A DNA stretch of 64,000 nt from Salinimicrobium sp049680855 (lineage in GTDB: Bacteria; Bacteroidota; Bacteroidia; Flavobacteriales; Flavobacteriaceae), in assembly GCF_049680855.1 (NCBI RefSeq), contig NZ_JBMPGS010000002.1:1-64000 (forward strand), read 5' to 3'. This document shows positions 33,229-40,339 of the stretch, piece after piece. Position numbers and translations under genes: made by a program. Position 1 is the stretch's first letter; every line of letters starts with the position of its first letter. The notes under the pieces were generated by a model. The model was not told the origin of the DNA and made no database searches. It saw nothing but the letters and a program-made list of their open reading frames with translations.

Positions 33229-33902
33229 TATTTCTTTTTTCTGGTGTTGGTTTTCTTCTTCAGGTATTCCTCCAATACACTTTTTCTGCCAATCGTTCTG
33301 GTAATTACGTCTTTTTCTAGGTTCCAGCCACGAGCCGGGGAATATTCTCTACCGTACCAAATGATTTGAAGGTGAAGTTCATTCCAAAGTTCCTTCGGAA
33401 ATAGCCTTTTTGCATCCTTTTCTGTCTGGACCACATTTTTTCCGTTAGAAAGATTCCAGCGGTACATGAGACGATGGATATGTGTATCCACAGGAAAAGA
33501 GGGCACATCAAAAGCCTGTGACATCACCACGCTTGCTGTTTTGTGTCCTACAGCGGGCAATTCCTCCAGCGCCTCGATATCTGCTGGAACCTTCCCGTCG
33601 TGTTTTGCAATAAGTATTTTTGAAAGTCCGTAAATTCCTTTGGCTTTCATGGGAGAAAGACCCACCGGCTTTATGATTTCCCTTATTTCATCAATTGACA
33701 GCCTGATCATGGAATATGGATTATCTGCCTTGGCGAAGAGTAGTGGGGTAATTTGATTTACCCGCACATCTGTACTTTGTGCAGACATGAGGACGGCAAT
33801 TAAAAGCGTGTAAGGATCTTTATGATCAAGAGGGATGGGAACTGTGGGATATATTTCTTTGAGAGTGTCTATTACAAACTGTACTTTTTCCTGCTTGTTC
33901 AT
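33228..33902 (-). CDS. nth: Endonuclease III
   Basis: A 224-residue base-excision repair DNA glycosylase/AP lyase for oxidised pyrimidines. The helix-hairpin-helix motif LPAVGHKTA holds the catalytic K121, and D139 lies in VDTHIHR. The protein contains no cysteine at all, so the C-terminal 4Fe-4S cluster of E. coli Nth is missing; the region reads YGREYSPARGWNLEKD instead. The basic C-terminal tail (KKKTNTRKKK) is extra. Divergent from bcp across a 32-base promoter region. Confidence 0.92.
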   Translation of the reverse strand: MNKQEKVQFVIDTLKEIYPTVPIPLDHKDPYTLLIAVLMSAQSTDVRVNQITPLLFAKADNPYSMIRLSIDEIREIIKPVGLSPMKAKGIYGLSKILIAKHDGKVPADIEALEELPAVGHKTASVVMSQAFDVPSFPVDTHIHRLMYRWNLSNGKNVVQTEKDAKRLFPKELWNELHLQIIWYGREYSPARGWNLEKDVITRTIGRKSVLEEYLKKKTNTRKKK

Positions 33903-33909
33903 TTATGAT

Positions 33910-33917
33910 TAACTTTG
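33910..33917 (+). promoter_or_regulatory. -7 promoter box for bcp
   Basis: TAACTTTG matches TAnnTTTG, 17 bases before ATG 33935. It excludes the upstream ATG at 33905, which would lie before the transcription start. Confidence 0.5.
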
Positions 33918-33920
33918 AGA

Positions 33921-33928
33921 CAAAAGTA
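33921..33928 (-). promoter_or_regulatory. -7 promoter box for nth
   Basis: The minus strand reads TACTTTTG (TAnnTTTG), 18 bases before ATG 33902. It lies downstream of the bcp box, so the two divergent transcripts would start within each other's promoter. Confidence 0.5.
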
Positions 33929-33934
33929 AGAATT

Positions 33935-34384
33935 ATGACAACATTAAAAGAAGGGGATAACGCACCCGAATTTTCAGCAAAGGACCAGGACGGGAATCAA
34001 CACAGCCTTGAAGACTATAAAGGAAAAAAGTTGGTTGTTTTTTTCTATCCTAAAGCAAGTACACCGGGTTGTACAGCCGAAGCATGTAATTTGCGTGACA
34101 ATTGGGAAACTTTTAGGTCTGCAGGGTATGAGATCCTGGGAGTAAGCGCAGACTCAATGAAAAGGCAACAAAACTTTAAAAATAAACATGAACTTCCATT
34201 TCCACTTTTAGCAGATGAAGACAAAGAAGTAATTAATGCATTTGGGGTTTGGGGGCCGAAGAAATTTATGGGTAAAGAATATGAAGGAATCCATAGAACC
34301 ACATTTGTGATCAATGAAGAAGGAAAGATTACCGAGGTAATTTCAAAAGTAAAGACTAAAGATCACGCAGCTCAAATACTTTAG
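33935..34384 (+). CDS. bcp: Thioredoxin-dependent thiol peroxidase (Bcp/PrxQ)
   Basis: A 149-residue peroxiredoxin of the PrxQ/Bcp class that reduces hydrogen peroxide and organic peroxides using thioredoxin. The peroxidatic cysteine C46 and resolving C51 lie in TPGCTAEACNLRD; the VVFFYPKASTPG strand and IHRTTFVINEEGKI are typical. Start MTTLKEGDNAPEF (33935) is preferred over 33905. Cytosolic. Shares a divergent promoter region with nth and ends at a terminator. Confidence 0.93.
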   Translation: MTTLKEGDNAPEFSAKDQDGNQHSLEDYKGKKLVVFFYPKASTPGCTAEACNLRDNWETFRSAGYEILGVSADSMKRQQNFKNKHELPFPLLADEDKEVINAFGVWGPKKFMGKEYEGIHRTTFVINEEGKITEVISKVKTKDHAAQIL

Positions 34385-34410
34385 GTTCACATCTTCTGAA
34401 CAAAAAATAA

Positions 34411-34439
34411 AAAGGCTTCAGTTTTCTGAAGCCTTTCTT
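34411..34439 (+). terminator. bcp terminator
   Basis: An 11-bp stem (34411-34421 with 34426-34436) with a TTTT loop and T-rich tail. The A-rich left flank may also serve the convergent DUF4258 gene. Confidence 0.8.
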
Positions 34440-34458
34440 GTATAAGGTGTCAAAAAGG

Positions 34459-34830
34459 TTATTCTAAAGCCACTTTTTGAAGCGTAGCAATAGAGTCGCA
34501 ATTTTGAAAAAGCAGTTCCATATTTTTTTTCGAAGCTTTTCCTTTAATTAGATAGGTTTTACAGGAATCAAGATCTGTATTACTTCGGCTAAAATCTACG
34601 TCCCCGTTATTAAGGATGTAAGTAATTTGAGCCGAATCTATTTTATAAAGCTTCATATCTTCTAAAGCTTGAGTGGAGTATTCCCGTTCTTTGATGCGAA
34701 TATTTTTCAGGACGCGGGCATCTGGAGAATAGTCACAGGAAGTTTTTTTTCCGCTTAGGAAGAATGCCAGAATAATTAGTCCAATGGCAAAACCACCAAG
34801 GTAGTAGCCAATTCGGTGAATTAATTTCAT
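34459..34830 (-). CDS. DUF4258 domain-containing protein
   Basis: A 123-residue protein with one N-terminal membrane segment (about 8-25) and a soluble part of about 95 residues. It shows CDYSPDARVLKNIRIKERE and DSCKTYLIKG, which I recognise as the DUF4258 group that follows alanine dehydrogenase in flavobacteria. It starts six bases after the ald stop codon, so the two are co-transcribed. Function unknown. Confidence 0.75.
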   Translation of the reverse strand: MKLIHRIGYYLGGFAIGLIILAFFLSGKKTSCDYSPDARVLKNIRIKEREYSTQALEDMKLYKIDSAQITYILNNGDVDFSRSNTDLDSCKTYLIKGKASKKNMELLFQNCDSIATLQKVALE

Positions 34831-34836
34831 GAAAGT

Positions 34837-36036
34837 CTAGAAAATTAAGAGATTGATGTCCCTGTGAGTGAGATCAAACCAATCTGCAATAGATTTGTTG
34901 GTTAAAATTCCGTGGTAAAAGTACAAACCATTTCTCAAACCTTTATCAAACCTTAGAGTATTTTCCAGGCCGCCCTGTTCGGAAATATGCAGCAGGTAAG
35001 GAGTGAAAATATTGCTAATAGAAATGGATGAGGTTCTTGCATATCGTGAGGGAATATTTGGTACGCAGTAATGAATCACCCCGTGGTTTACATAAGTAGG
35101 GGAATCGTGGGTGGTAATCTCACTGGTTTCAATACATCCACCCATATCAATACTCACATCAATAATTACAGCACCGGTTTTCATATTTTCTACCATGGTC
35201 TCTGTAACCAAAATGGGAGAGCGATCTTTCCCTCTCACGGCACCAATGACAACATCACACTTTTTTAATGCCTTGATGAGGTTCTTAGGCTGAATAGTAG
35301 ATGTGTGCAGCGGTCGGCTCAGGTTTGCCTGAATTGTTCGGAGTCTCGTAAGAGAATTGTCAAATACTTTGATGTTTGCTCCCAGTCCTAGAGCAGACCG
35401 TGCTGCAAATTCTCCTACCGTACCAGCACCAAGTATTACTACTTCAATAGGAGGTACTCCACTAATATTTCCAAACATAAGCCCATTTCCCTGGGCATTA
35501 TTACTCATTATTTCTGAAGCGATGAGTACAGATGCTGTTCCTGCGATTTCGCTCAAGGCGCGCACAGCGGGATAAGATCCATCATCATCCCTAATGAATT
35601 CAAAAGCGAGCGCGGTAACTCTTTTTGCCGCCAGCTTCTGAAAAAAACTCTTTTCCTGGGTCTTTAACTGAAGAGCTGAAATAATGGTAGTTTGAGGATT
35701 GACCAAATCCAACTCTTTAAGGGTAGGAGGCTCAACTTTAAGGATCATGGGGCACGAGAAAACCTTCTTCGTATCGGCAGTTATCTCAGCACCGGCTTCA
35801 GAATAATCTTTGTCTGTAAAACTTGCGCCGTTTCCTGCACCCGATTCAACGATGACGCGGTGACCGTGTGCAGTCATAGCTGCAACGGCATCTGGTGTAA
35901 GGCAAACCCGTTTTTCCTGGTAGGCGTTTTCCCGGGGAATCCCAATAAACAACTCCCCTTTATGTTTGTAGATTTCTAAGGTTTCTTCCTGCGGAATAAG
36001 TTGTTCTTTTGTGAACGGAGAAACTTGGTCGGTCAT
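34837..36036 (-). CDS. ald: Alanine dehydrogenase
   Basis: A 399-residue NAD-dependent enzyme of the alanine dehydrogenase/PNT family. It interconverts alanine and pyruvate plus ammonia. It shows IGIPRENAYQEKRV near residue 32, EPPT with the substrate site, the nucleotide motif VVILGAGTVGEFAARSALGLGA and later VIIDVSIDMGGCIETS and VNHGVIHYCVPNIPS. The N-terminal 30 residues are longer than in the Bacillus enzyme, as is usual in Bacteroidota. Followed by DUF4258. Confidence 0.92.
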   Translation of the reverse strand: MTDQVSPFTKEQLIPQEETLEIYKHKGELFIGIPRENAYQEKRVCLTPDAVAAMTAHGHRVIVESGAGNGASFTDKDYSEAGAEITADTKKVFSCPMILKVEPPTLKELDLVNPQTTIISALQLKTQEKSFFQKLAAKRVTALAFEFIRDDDGSYPAVRALSEIAGTASVLIASEIMSNNAQGNGLMFGNISGVPPIEVVILGAGTVGEFAARSALGLGANIKVFDNSLTRLRTIQANLSRPLHTSTIQPKNLIKALKKCDVVIGAVRGKDRSPILVTETMVENMKTGAVIIDVSIDMGGCIETSEITTHDSPTYVNHGVIHYCVPNIPSRYARTSSISISNIFTPYLLHISEQGGLENTLRFDKGLRNGLYFYHGILTNKSIADWFDLTHRDINLLIF

Positions 36037-36040
36037 AATT

Positions 36041-36048
36041 CAAAAATA
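36041..36048 (-). promoter_or_regulatory. -7 promoter box for ald
   Basis: The minus strand reads TATTTTTG (TAnnTTTG), with four bases between it and ATG 36036, the same spacing as for rlmD. A leaderless mRNA is likely. Confidence 0.5.
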
Positions 36049-36092
36049 ACAGAATTTAAATTACGACTTTTTTAGACAGAAAAGCAAGGATA

Positions 36093-36683
36093 TTAAAGCT
36101 TGACGTAATAATCTTCCTCAGGAAGCTCATTAGCTTTTTCCGATTCTCTAAACTCTTTTACGTCATTGAAATCCTTATCTGAAAGATTTGAAAAAGGGGA
36201 AAGATTTTCCTCTTCGATTTCGCTGAGATCTATTCCATATATGCGGTCAAAAATTCTTATTCTTACTAAATATACTATAGAGAGAATAATGATGAAAAAT
36301 GGTGCAAGATAAATTAAATCCCCGTTGTCTAAATCGATGGTATTTAAATAATAATCTTCATAAAATGCAGAGAGAAGTTGATACCCATACATAACTAGAG
36401 GAACGAGTATTACATGATACCACCAGTGTTTACAGGTGAAAAACCATATTAGCAATAACATGAGTGGAATTAATTTACCTAAATAGGTCCATGCTGCAGC
36501 TAGAACACTTTTATAATAAAGGCTCTCATATGTAAAAAAAGAAGTTTCCCAAACGGAACCGCTTGGGAAAATCTCATATAAATAAAAAATAAATGGTGTT
36601 AGAGCAATTATTAAAGCTATAATACTACCCGTTAGTAGGAACTTTGATGAGTCTTCTATCGATTGCCGATTTTTTAATTTCAT
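36093..36683 (-). CDS. Membrane protein of unknown function
   Basis: A 196-residue protein (start MKLKNRQSIEDSSK) with four hydrophobic segments in residues 15-155 and a hydrophilic acidic tail (SEIEEENLSPFSN, then ELPEEDYYVKL). I do not recognise a family. The 5' 59 bases overlap, in another frame, the end of a small secreted-peptide gene, which suggests translational coupling. The open frame goes 17 codons higher without a better start. Confidence 0.6.
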   Translation of the reverse strand: MKLKNRQSIEDSSKFLLTGSIIALIIALTPFIFYLYEIFPSGSVWETSFFTYESLYYKSVLAAAWTYLGKLIPLMLLLIWFFTCKHWWYHVILVPLVMYGYQLLSAFYEDYYLNTIDLDNGDLIYLAPFFIIILSIVYLVRIRIFDRIYGIDLSEIEEENLSPFSNLSDKDFNDVKEFRESEKANELPEEDYYVKL

Positions 36684-36771
36684 TCTGATTATCGTTGTTA
36701 CCAGTGTTTGAAGTTGCAAATAAAGTAGCTCCAAAAATAGTTGCGGCGAAGATAATAGCTTTGATTTTCAT
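36625..36771 (-). CDS. Small secreted peptide, 48 residues
   Basis: An open frame for MKIKAIIFAATIFGATLFA followed by TSNTGNNDNQNEIKKSA and ending IDRRLIKVPTNG. The first 19 residues form a typical signal peptide with a cleavage site after LFA; no lipobox cysteine. The mature part is about 29 residues, hydrophilic and ending in a basic segment. A TAGGTTTG box lies 40 bases upstream. It overlaps the next gene by 59 bases. I recall similar short exported peptides ending in a KVPT-like segment in flavobacteria, but cannot verify it. Confidence 0.6.
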   Translation of the reverse strand: MKIKAIIFAATIFGATLFATSNTGNNDNQNEIKKSAIDRRLIKVPTNG

Positions 36772-36811
36772 TTTATAAGGTTTTTAAGGGTTTTTGTTTT
36801 GATTACTGAAG

Positions 36812-36819
36812 CAAACCTA
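36812..36819 (-). promoter_or_regulatory. -7 promoter box for the small secreted peptide
   Basis: The minus strand reads TAGGTTTG (TAnnTTTG), with a predicted start near 36805 and a leader of about 34 bases. Confidence 0.4.
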
Positions 36820-36856
36820 TAAAATTACAACACGCTAATTATAAATACATTATTCG

Positions 36857-36864
36857 TACTTTTG
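36857..36864 (+). promoter_or_regulatory. Orphan -7 promoter box on the plus strand
   Basis: TACTTTTG matches TAnnTTTG, but no plus-strand gene follows before tsaE, which is on the other strand. It could start an antisense or small RNA, or be chance in an AT-rich gap. Confidence 0.25.
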
Positions 36865-37048
36865 CGCCCTTTTTTGAGCAATTTTTTCGTCTTTTTTACA
36901 ATGCAAATATCGTTTCATTTCTGTTAAAATTAGTCAATTTTTAGTTCAACTGCACAAATAAAAAAATGATTATTTCCGATAATCCTGTTTAGGAAAGAAA
37001 AAACCTACAAAACGAAGGGTGAGGGCAATTAGAAAAATCCTTATTTTT

Positions 37049-37453
37049 TTAACTTAATTTTAACATTCTTGAAGCTTTGTCTAAGCTCGAAATTTCCACT
37101 TTCTGCACCTCACTTTCAATAAATTTCTCAATTTTTTGAGGCCATTCAATAAATTTCCAGGCGGTGGAATTTAAATAATCTTCAATTCCCATGTCTAAAG
37201 CTTCATTTTCATTTTCAATTCTGTAGAAATCGAAATGATAAATGGGTTCAATTTCAGTTTCGTATTCGTTTACTAAAGAAAAGGTAGGGCTGGAGGCAAT
37301 ATCAGTAGCTCCTAAGGCTTTTACAAGGGATTTGATGAGAGTCGTCTTTCCGGCGCCCATTTCTCCATAGAACAAGAGGGTCTTGCTTTTGGTGTTGTCA
37401 AGGATCTCCCGGGCAACAGAATCAATTTCTGACAGCAGGTAGGTCTTTACCAT
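37049..37453 (-). CDS. tsaE: tRNA threonylcarbamoyladenosine biosynthesis protein TsaE
   Basis: A 134-residue P-loop ATPase that works with TsaB and TsaD to make t6A37 in ANN-decoding tRNAs. The Walker A motif GEMGAGKT lies at 30-37, SPTFSLVNEY follows, and the characteristic HFDFYRIE and EWPQKIE near the C-terminus are present. It starts 43 bases after porX and may share its transcript. Confidence 0.92.
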   Translation of the reverse strand: MVKTYLLSEIDSVAREILDNTKSKTLLFYGEMGAGKTTLIKSLVKALGATDIASSPTFSLVNEYETEIEPIYHFDFYRIENENEALDMGIEDYLNSTAWKFIEWPQKIEKFIESEVQKVEISSLDKASRMLKLS

Positions 37454-37496
37454 TTATTTCAAAAGATTTAAAGTTGTAAATATATGTAATTAATTG

Positions 37497-39047
37497 TTAC
37501 CTAGGAGATAACACTACGAACGGAATGATCATTTCCTCAAGAGAGACCCCTCCATGCTGGAAGGTATTCCTGTAATAACTTACATAATGATTGTAGTTGT
37601 TAGGGTAGGCAAAGAAAAGATCTCCACGGGCAAAAATATACGAACTGCTCATATTTATTGTAGGTAAACCAATAGATTTTGGATTTTTTGCTGCTAAAAC
37701 TTCTTTATCTTCATAAGTAAGGCTCTTTCCTGTTTTGTACCGAAGATTCAAACTGGTTTCTTTATCACCTATAACCTTCGAAGGATTTTTAACGTTAATA
37801 GTACCGTGGTCTGTCGTTAGGATGAGTTTAAAGCCTAGTTGCTGTGCCTGCTGAATGATTTCTAGCAATGGTGAATTCTTAAACCAACTGTGAGTTAATG
37901 AGCGATATGATTTGTTGGTGGAAGCAAGTTCCTTAATGACTTCCATTTCTGTTTTGGAGTGGGAAAGCATGTCTACAAAATTATAAACCACCGCAGTAAG
38001 GTCATTGTCCTTCTGACTTTTAAAATTTTCGACCAGCTTTTTTCCGGCTTTAAGACTGCTTATTTTATGATACTCGTATTTTATATTTTTCCCCAGTCTT
38101 TTTAGTTGTCCCTCCAAGAAGTCATTTTCGTGCATGTTTTTACCTCCTTCATCTGTATCGTTTTTCCAGAGATCGGGATGTAATTTTTGCATCTCACTAG
38201 GCATCAATCCAGAGAAAATGGCATTCCTGGCGTATTGAGTAGCGGTTGGAAGAATGCTGTAAAATGGCATTTCCTGCTCCTTTTTATAGTAATTGTTTAC
38301 CACAGGTTCAAAAGCCTTCCACTGGTCATATCTCATATTGTCTATAACTACAAGAAGAGTAGGTCTTTCCTTACTTATTTCGGGCAAAACTTTTTCCCTA
38401 AACAGGGTATGAGACATAATTGGGGCATCGGCATCTTTTTCAAACCAGCCCGGATAATTTTTTTCAATGAACTTAAAAAATTGAGAGTTTGCTTCCACTT
38501 TTTGAGACTCCAGGATTTCAAACATTCCCGGGTCTTCAATATTTTCAAGCTCCAGTTCCCAATAGATCAATTTTTGATAAAGATCTGCCCATCCTTTGTG
38601 GTCATTGATCATGGCCATTTCCATCGCTATTTTTCTAAACTCCTGCTGATAGCTGGAGGTAGTCTTTTCTGAAACCAGCCGGGAATGATCGAGATTTTTC
38701 TTCAGGCTTAACAGAATCTGGTTTGGGTTTACCGGTTTTATAAGATAATCTGCTATTTTGGAGCCTATGGCTTCCTCCATGATGTATTCCTCTTCACTTT
38801 TCGTGATCATAACCACCGGAAGATTGGCCTGCTTCTCCTTAATTTCAGAAAGAGTTTCGAGGCCGCTGAGACCCGGCATATTTTCGTCTAAAAAAACAAT
38901 ATCAAAATTCACATTTTCGACTTCCTCAAGCGCTTCTGTTCCACTCTGGCATTTGTGAACTTCATATCCTTTCCCCTCGAGAAAGAGAATATGCGGTTTT
39001 AGCAAATCAATTTCATCATCTACCCAAAGTATTTTGATATTATTCAT
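37497..39047 (-). CDS. porX: PorX response regulator with PglZ phosphatase domain
   Basis: A 516-residue protein. Residues 1-120 are a CheY-like receiver with the acidic pair D10-D11, phospho-acceptor D54 (VFLDENMPG), T82 (VMITK) and K104-P (LIKPVN). The rest is a PglZ/alkaline-phosphatase-like domain with VVIDNMRYDQW and LTTDHGTINVK, metal-binding motifs. PorX with kinase PorY controls type IX secretion genes in Bacteroidota; the phosphatase domain can cut cyclic or linear oligonucleotides in studied homologues. Divergent from the HD gene. Confidence 0.9.
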   Translation of the reverse strand: MNNIKILWVDDEIDLLKPHILFLEGKGYEVHKCQSGTEALEEVENVNFDIVFLDENMPGLSGLETLSEIKEKQANLPVVMITKSEEEYIMEEAIGSKIADYLIKPVNPNQILLSLKKNLDHSRLVSEKTTSSYQQEFRKIAMEMAMINDHKGWADLYQKLIYWELELENIEDPGMFEILESQKVEANSQFFKFIEKNYPGWFEKDADAPIMSHTLFREKVLPEISKERPTLLVVIDNMRYDQWKAFEPVVNNYYKKEQEMPFYSILPTATQYARNAIFSGLMPSEMQKLHPDLWKNDTDEGGKNMHENDFLEGQLKRLGKNIKYEYHKISSLKAGKKLVENFKSQKDNDLTAVVYNFVDMLSHSKTEMEVIKELASTNKSYRSLTHSWFKNSPLLEIIQQAQQLGFKLILTTDHGTINVKNPSKVIGDKETSLNLRYKTGKSLTYEDKEVLAAKNPKSIGLPTINMSSSYIFARGDLFFAYPNNYNHYVSYYRNTFQHGGVSLEEMIIPFVVLSPR

Positions 39048-39060
39048 ATATGTATCTTTG
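39034..39060 (+). promoter_or_regulatory. Promoter of the HD-domain gene
   Basis: TTG at 39034-39036 and TATCTTTG at 39053-39060 are 16 bases apart. Because the -7 box covers the codons after ATG 39050, that ATG cannot be the start of a transcript from here, and a start further downstream is needed. Confidence 0.55.
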
Positions 39061-39085
39061 TTTATTTAATTTAGAAAATTTCAGC

Positions 39086-40315
39086 TTGATTTCAGGAAAC
39101 AAACTCAAGATTTTAAACGACCCAATTTACGGATTTATTACCATTCCAAATGAATTGCTGTATGAAATCGTAGAACATAAATACTTCCAAAGATTACGCC
39201 GCATTTCTCAAATGGGGCTTTCGTATCTTGTATATCCGGGTGCGCACCATACAAGGTTTCATCATGCGCTTGGATGTTTGCACCTCATGCAGAAAGCCAT
39301 ACGTGTATTGAAATTGAAAGGAGTGGAGATTTCTGCCGAAGAAGAGGAAGCATTACAAATAGCTATTTTACTACATGATATAGGGCACGGACCATTTTCT
39401 CATGCCATGGAACACAGTATTGTAGAAGATGTAAGTCATGAAAGAATTTCTTTCCTTTTTATGCAGGAAATGAACAAAGATTTTGATGGCCAACTGAATC
39501 TTGCTCTGGAAATCTTCAATGGTAAATATGAGCGGAAATTTTTATGTCAGCTAATCTCTAGCCAGTTAGATATGGACCGCCTGGATTACCTCAAAAGAGA
39601 CAGTTTTTATACAGGTGTAGCCGAAGGTAACATTAATAGTGAGCGATTAATTAGCATGTTAACCGTGGTGAATGACGAATTAATGGTAGAAGAAAAAGGA
39701 ATTTATTCTGTCGAAAAATTTCTGTTGGCGCGGCGCTTAATGTATTGGCAGGTTTACCTTCATAAAACCGGTGTTGTTGCAGAGCAATTGCTTATTCGGG
39801 TATTAAAGCGTGCCAAGGAACTCGTGGAAGAAGGTCATGAACTCTATGCCGGTGCCGCACTTTCTTACTTTCTCAAAAAGAGGATTACAGAGGAGGATTT
39901 TGACCATGAGGTGCTTGAAACTTTTTCTAAGCTGGATGATTATGATATTATTTCTGCAATGAAAGAGTGGATGAATGTAGATGATTTTGTGCTTCGGAAT
40001 TTGTGTGAAATGATCATCAACAGGGATCTTTTGAAAGTGAAATTGAAAAAGAAAGAAATAAAACCTGAAAAACTTCAAAGGCATCTCGAAAAATTGCAGC
40101 AGCGTTACGGCATTTCTTCAGAAGAGGCTGAATATTTTGTGTTTAGTGGAGAAATATCGAATCTGGCATATAAGAAGGAAGAAGAAAAAATCCTTATTCT
40201 ATATAAAACCGGAAAGGTGACAGATGTTTTAAAAGCTTCAGATCATTTCAATCTCAAAGCCCTGTCAAAACCCGTTACCAAATATTATATATGCTATCCT
40301 AAACCGCAAGATTGA
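39086..40315 (+). CDS. HD-domain phosphohydrolase (dNTPase-like)
   Basis: A protein of about 409 residues with an HD domain: HHTRFHHALG, then LLHDIGHGPFSHAME with the metal-binding His-Asp pair, and DMDRLDYLKRD closing the site. It resembles the YdhJ/SAMHD1-like group that removes triphosphate from deoxynucleotides; substrate is not proven here. The longest frame starts ATG 39050, two bases from porX, but the -7 box at 39053-39060 overlaps it. The TTG at 39086 gives an N-terminus (ISGNKLKILNDPIYGFI) like the family. Followed after 24 bases by lpxD. Confidence 0.82.
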   Translation: MISGNKLKILNDPIYGFITIPNELLYEIVEHKYFQRLRRISQMGLSYLVYPGAHHTRFHHALGCLHLMQKAIRVLKLKGVEISAEEEEALQIAILLHDIGHGPFSHAMEHSIVEDVSHERISFLFMQEMNKDFDGQLNLALEIFNGKYERKFLCQLISSQLDMDRLDYLKRDSFYTGVAEGNINSERLISMLTVVNDELMVEEKGIYSVEKFLLARRLMYWQVYLHKTGVVAEQLLIRVLKRAKELVEEGHELYAGAALSYFLKKRITEEDFDHEVLETFSKLDDYDIISAMKEWMNVDDFVLRNLCEMIINRDLLKVKLKKKEIKPEKLQRHLEKLQQRYGISSEEAEYFVFSGEISNLAYKKEEEKILILYKTGKVTDVLKASDHFNLKALSKPVTKYYICYPKPQD

Positions 40316-40326
40316 CACATTTTTTT

Positions 40327-40334
40327 TACTTTTG
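40327..40334 (+). promoter_or_regulatory. -7 promoter box for lpxD
   Basis: TACTTTTG matches TAnnTTTG, five bases before ATG 40340. It provides an internal promoter for the lipid A cluster; a leaderless lpxD mRNA is possible. Confidence 0.45.
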
Positions 40335-40339
40335 CCAGA

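Noticed and set aside
36850..36918. A 22-codon minus-strand frame (MKRYLHCKKDEKIAQ...) in the gap before tsaE.
   Set aside because: Too short to judge, no signal or conserved context, and it overlaps the opposite-strand -7 box.
38216..38265. AAAATGGCATT copies within porX resemble the palindromic 15-mer at 13226.
   Set aside because: They lie inside a coding frame, lack the partner repeat and are shorter; coincidence is likely.
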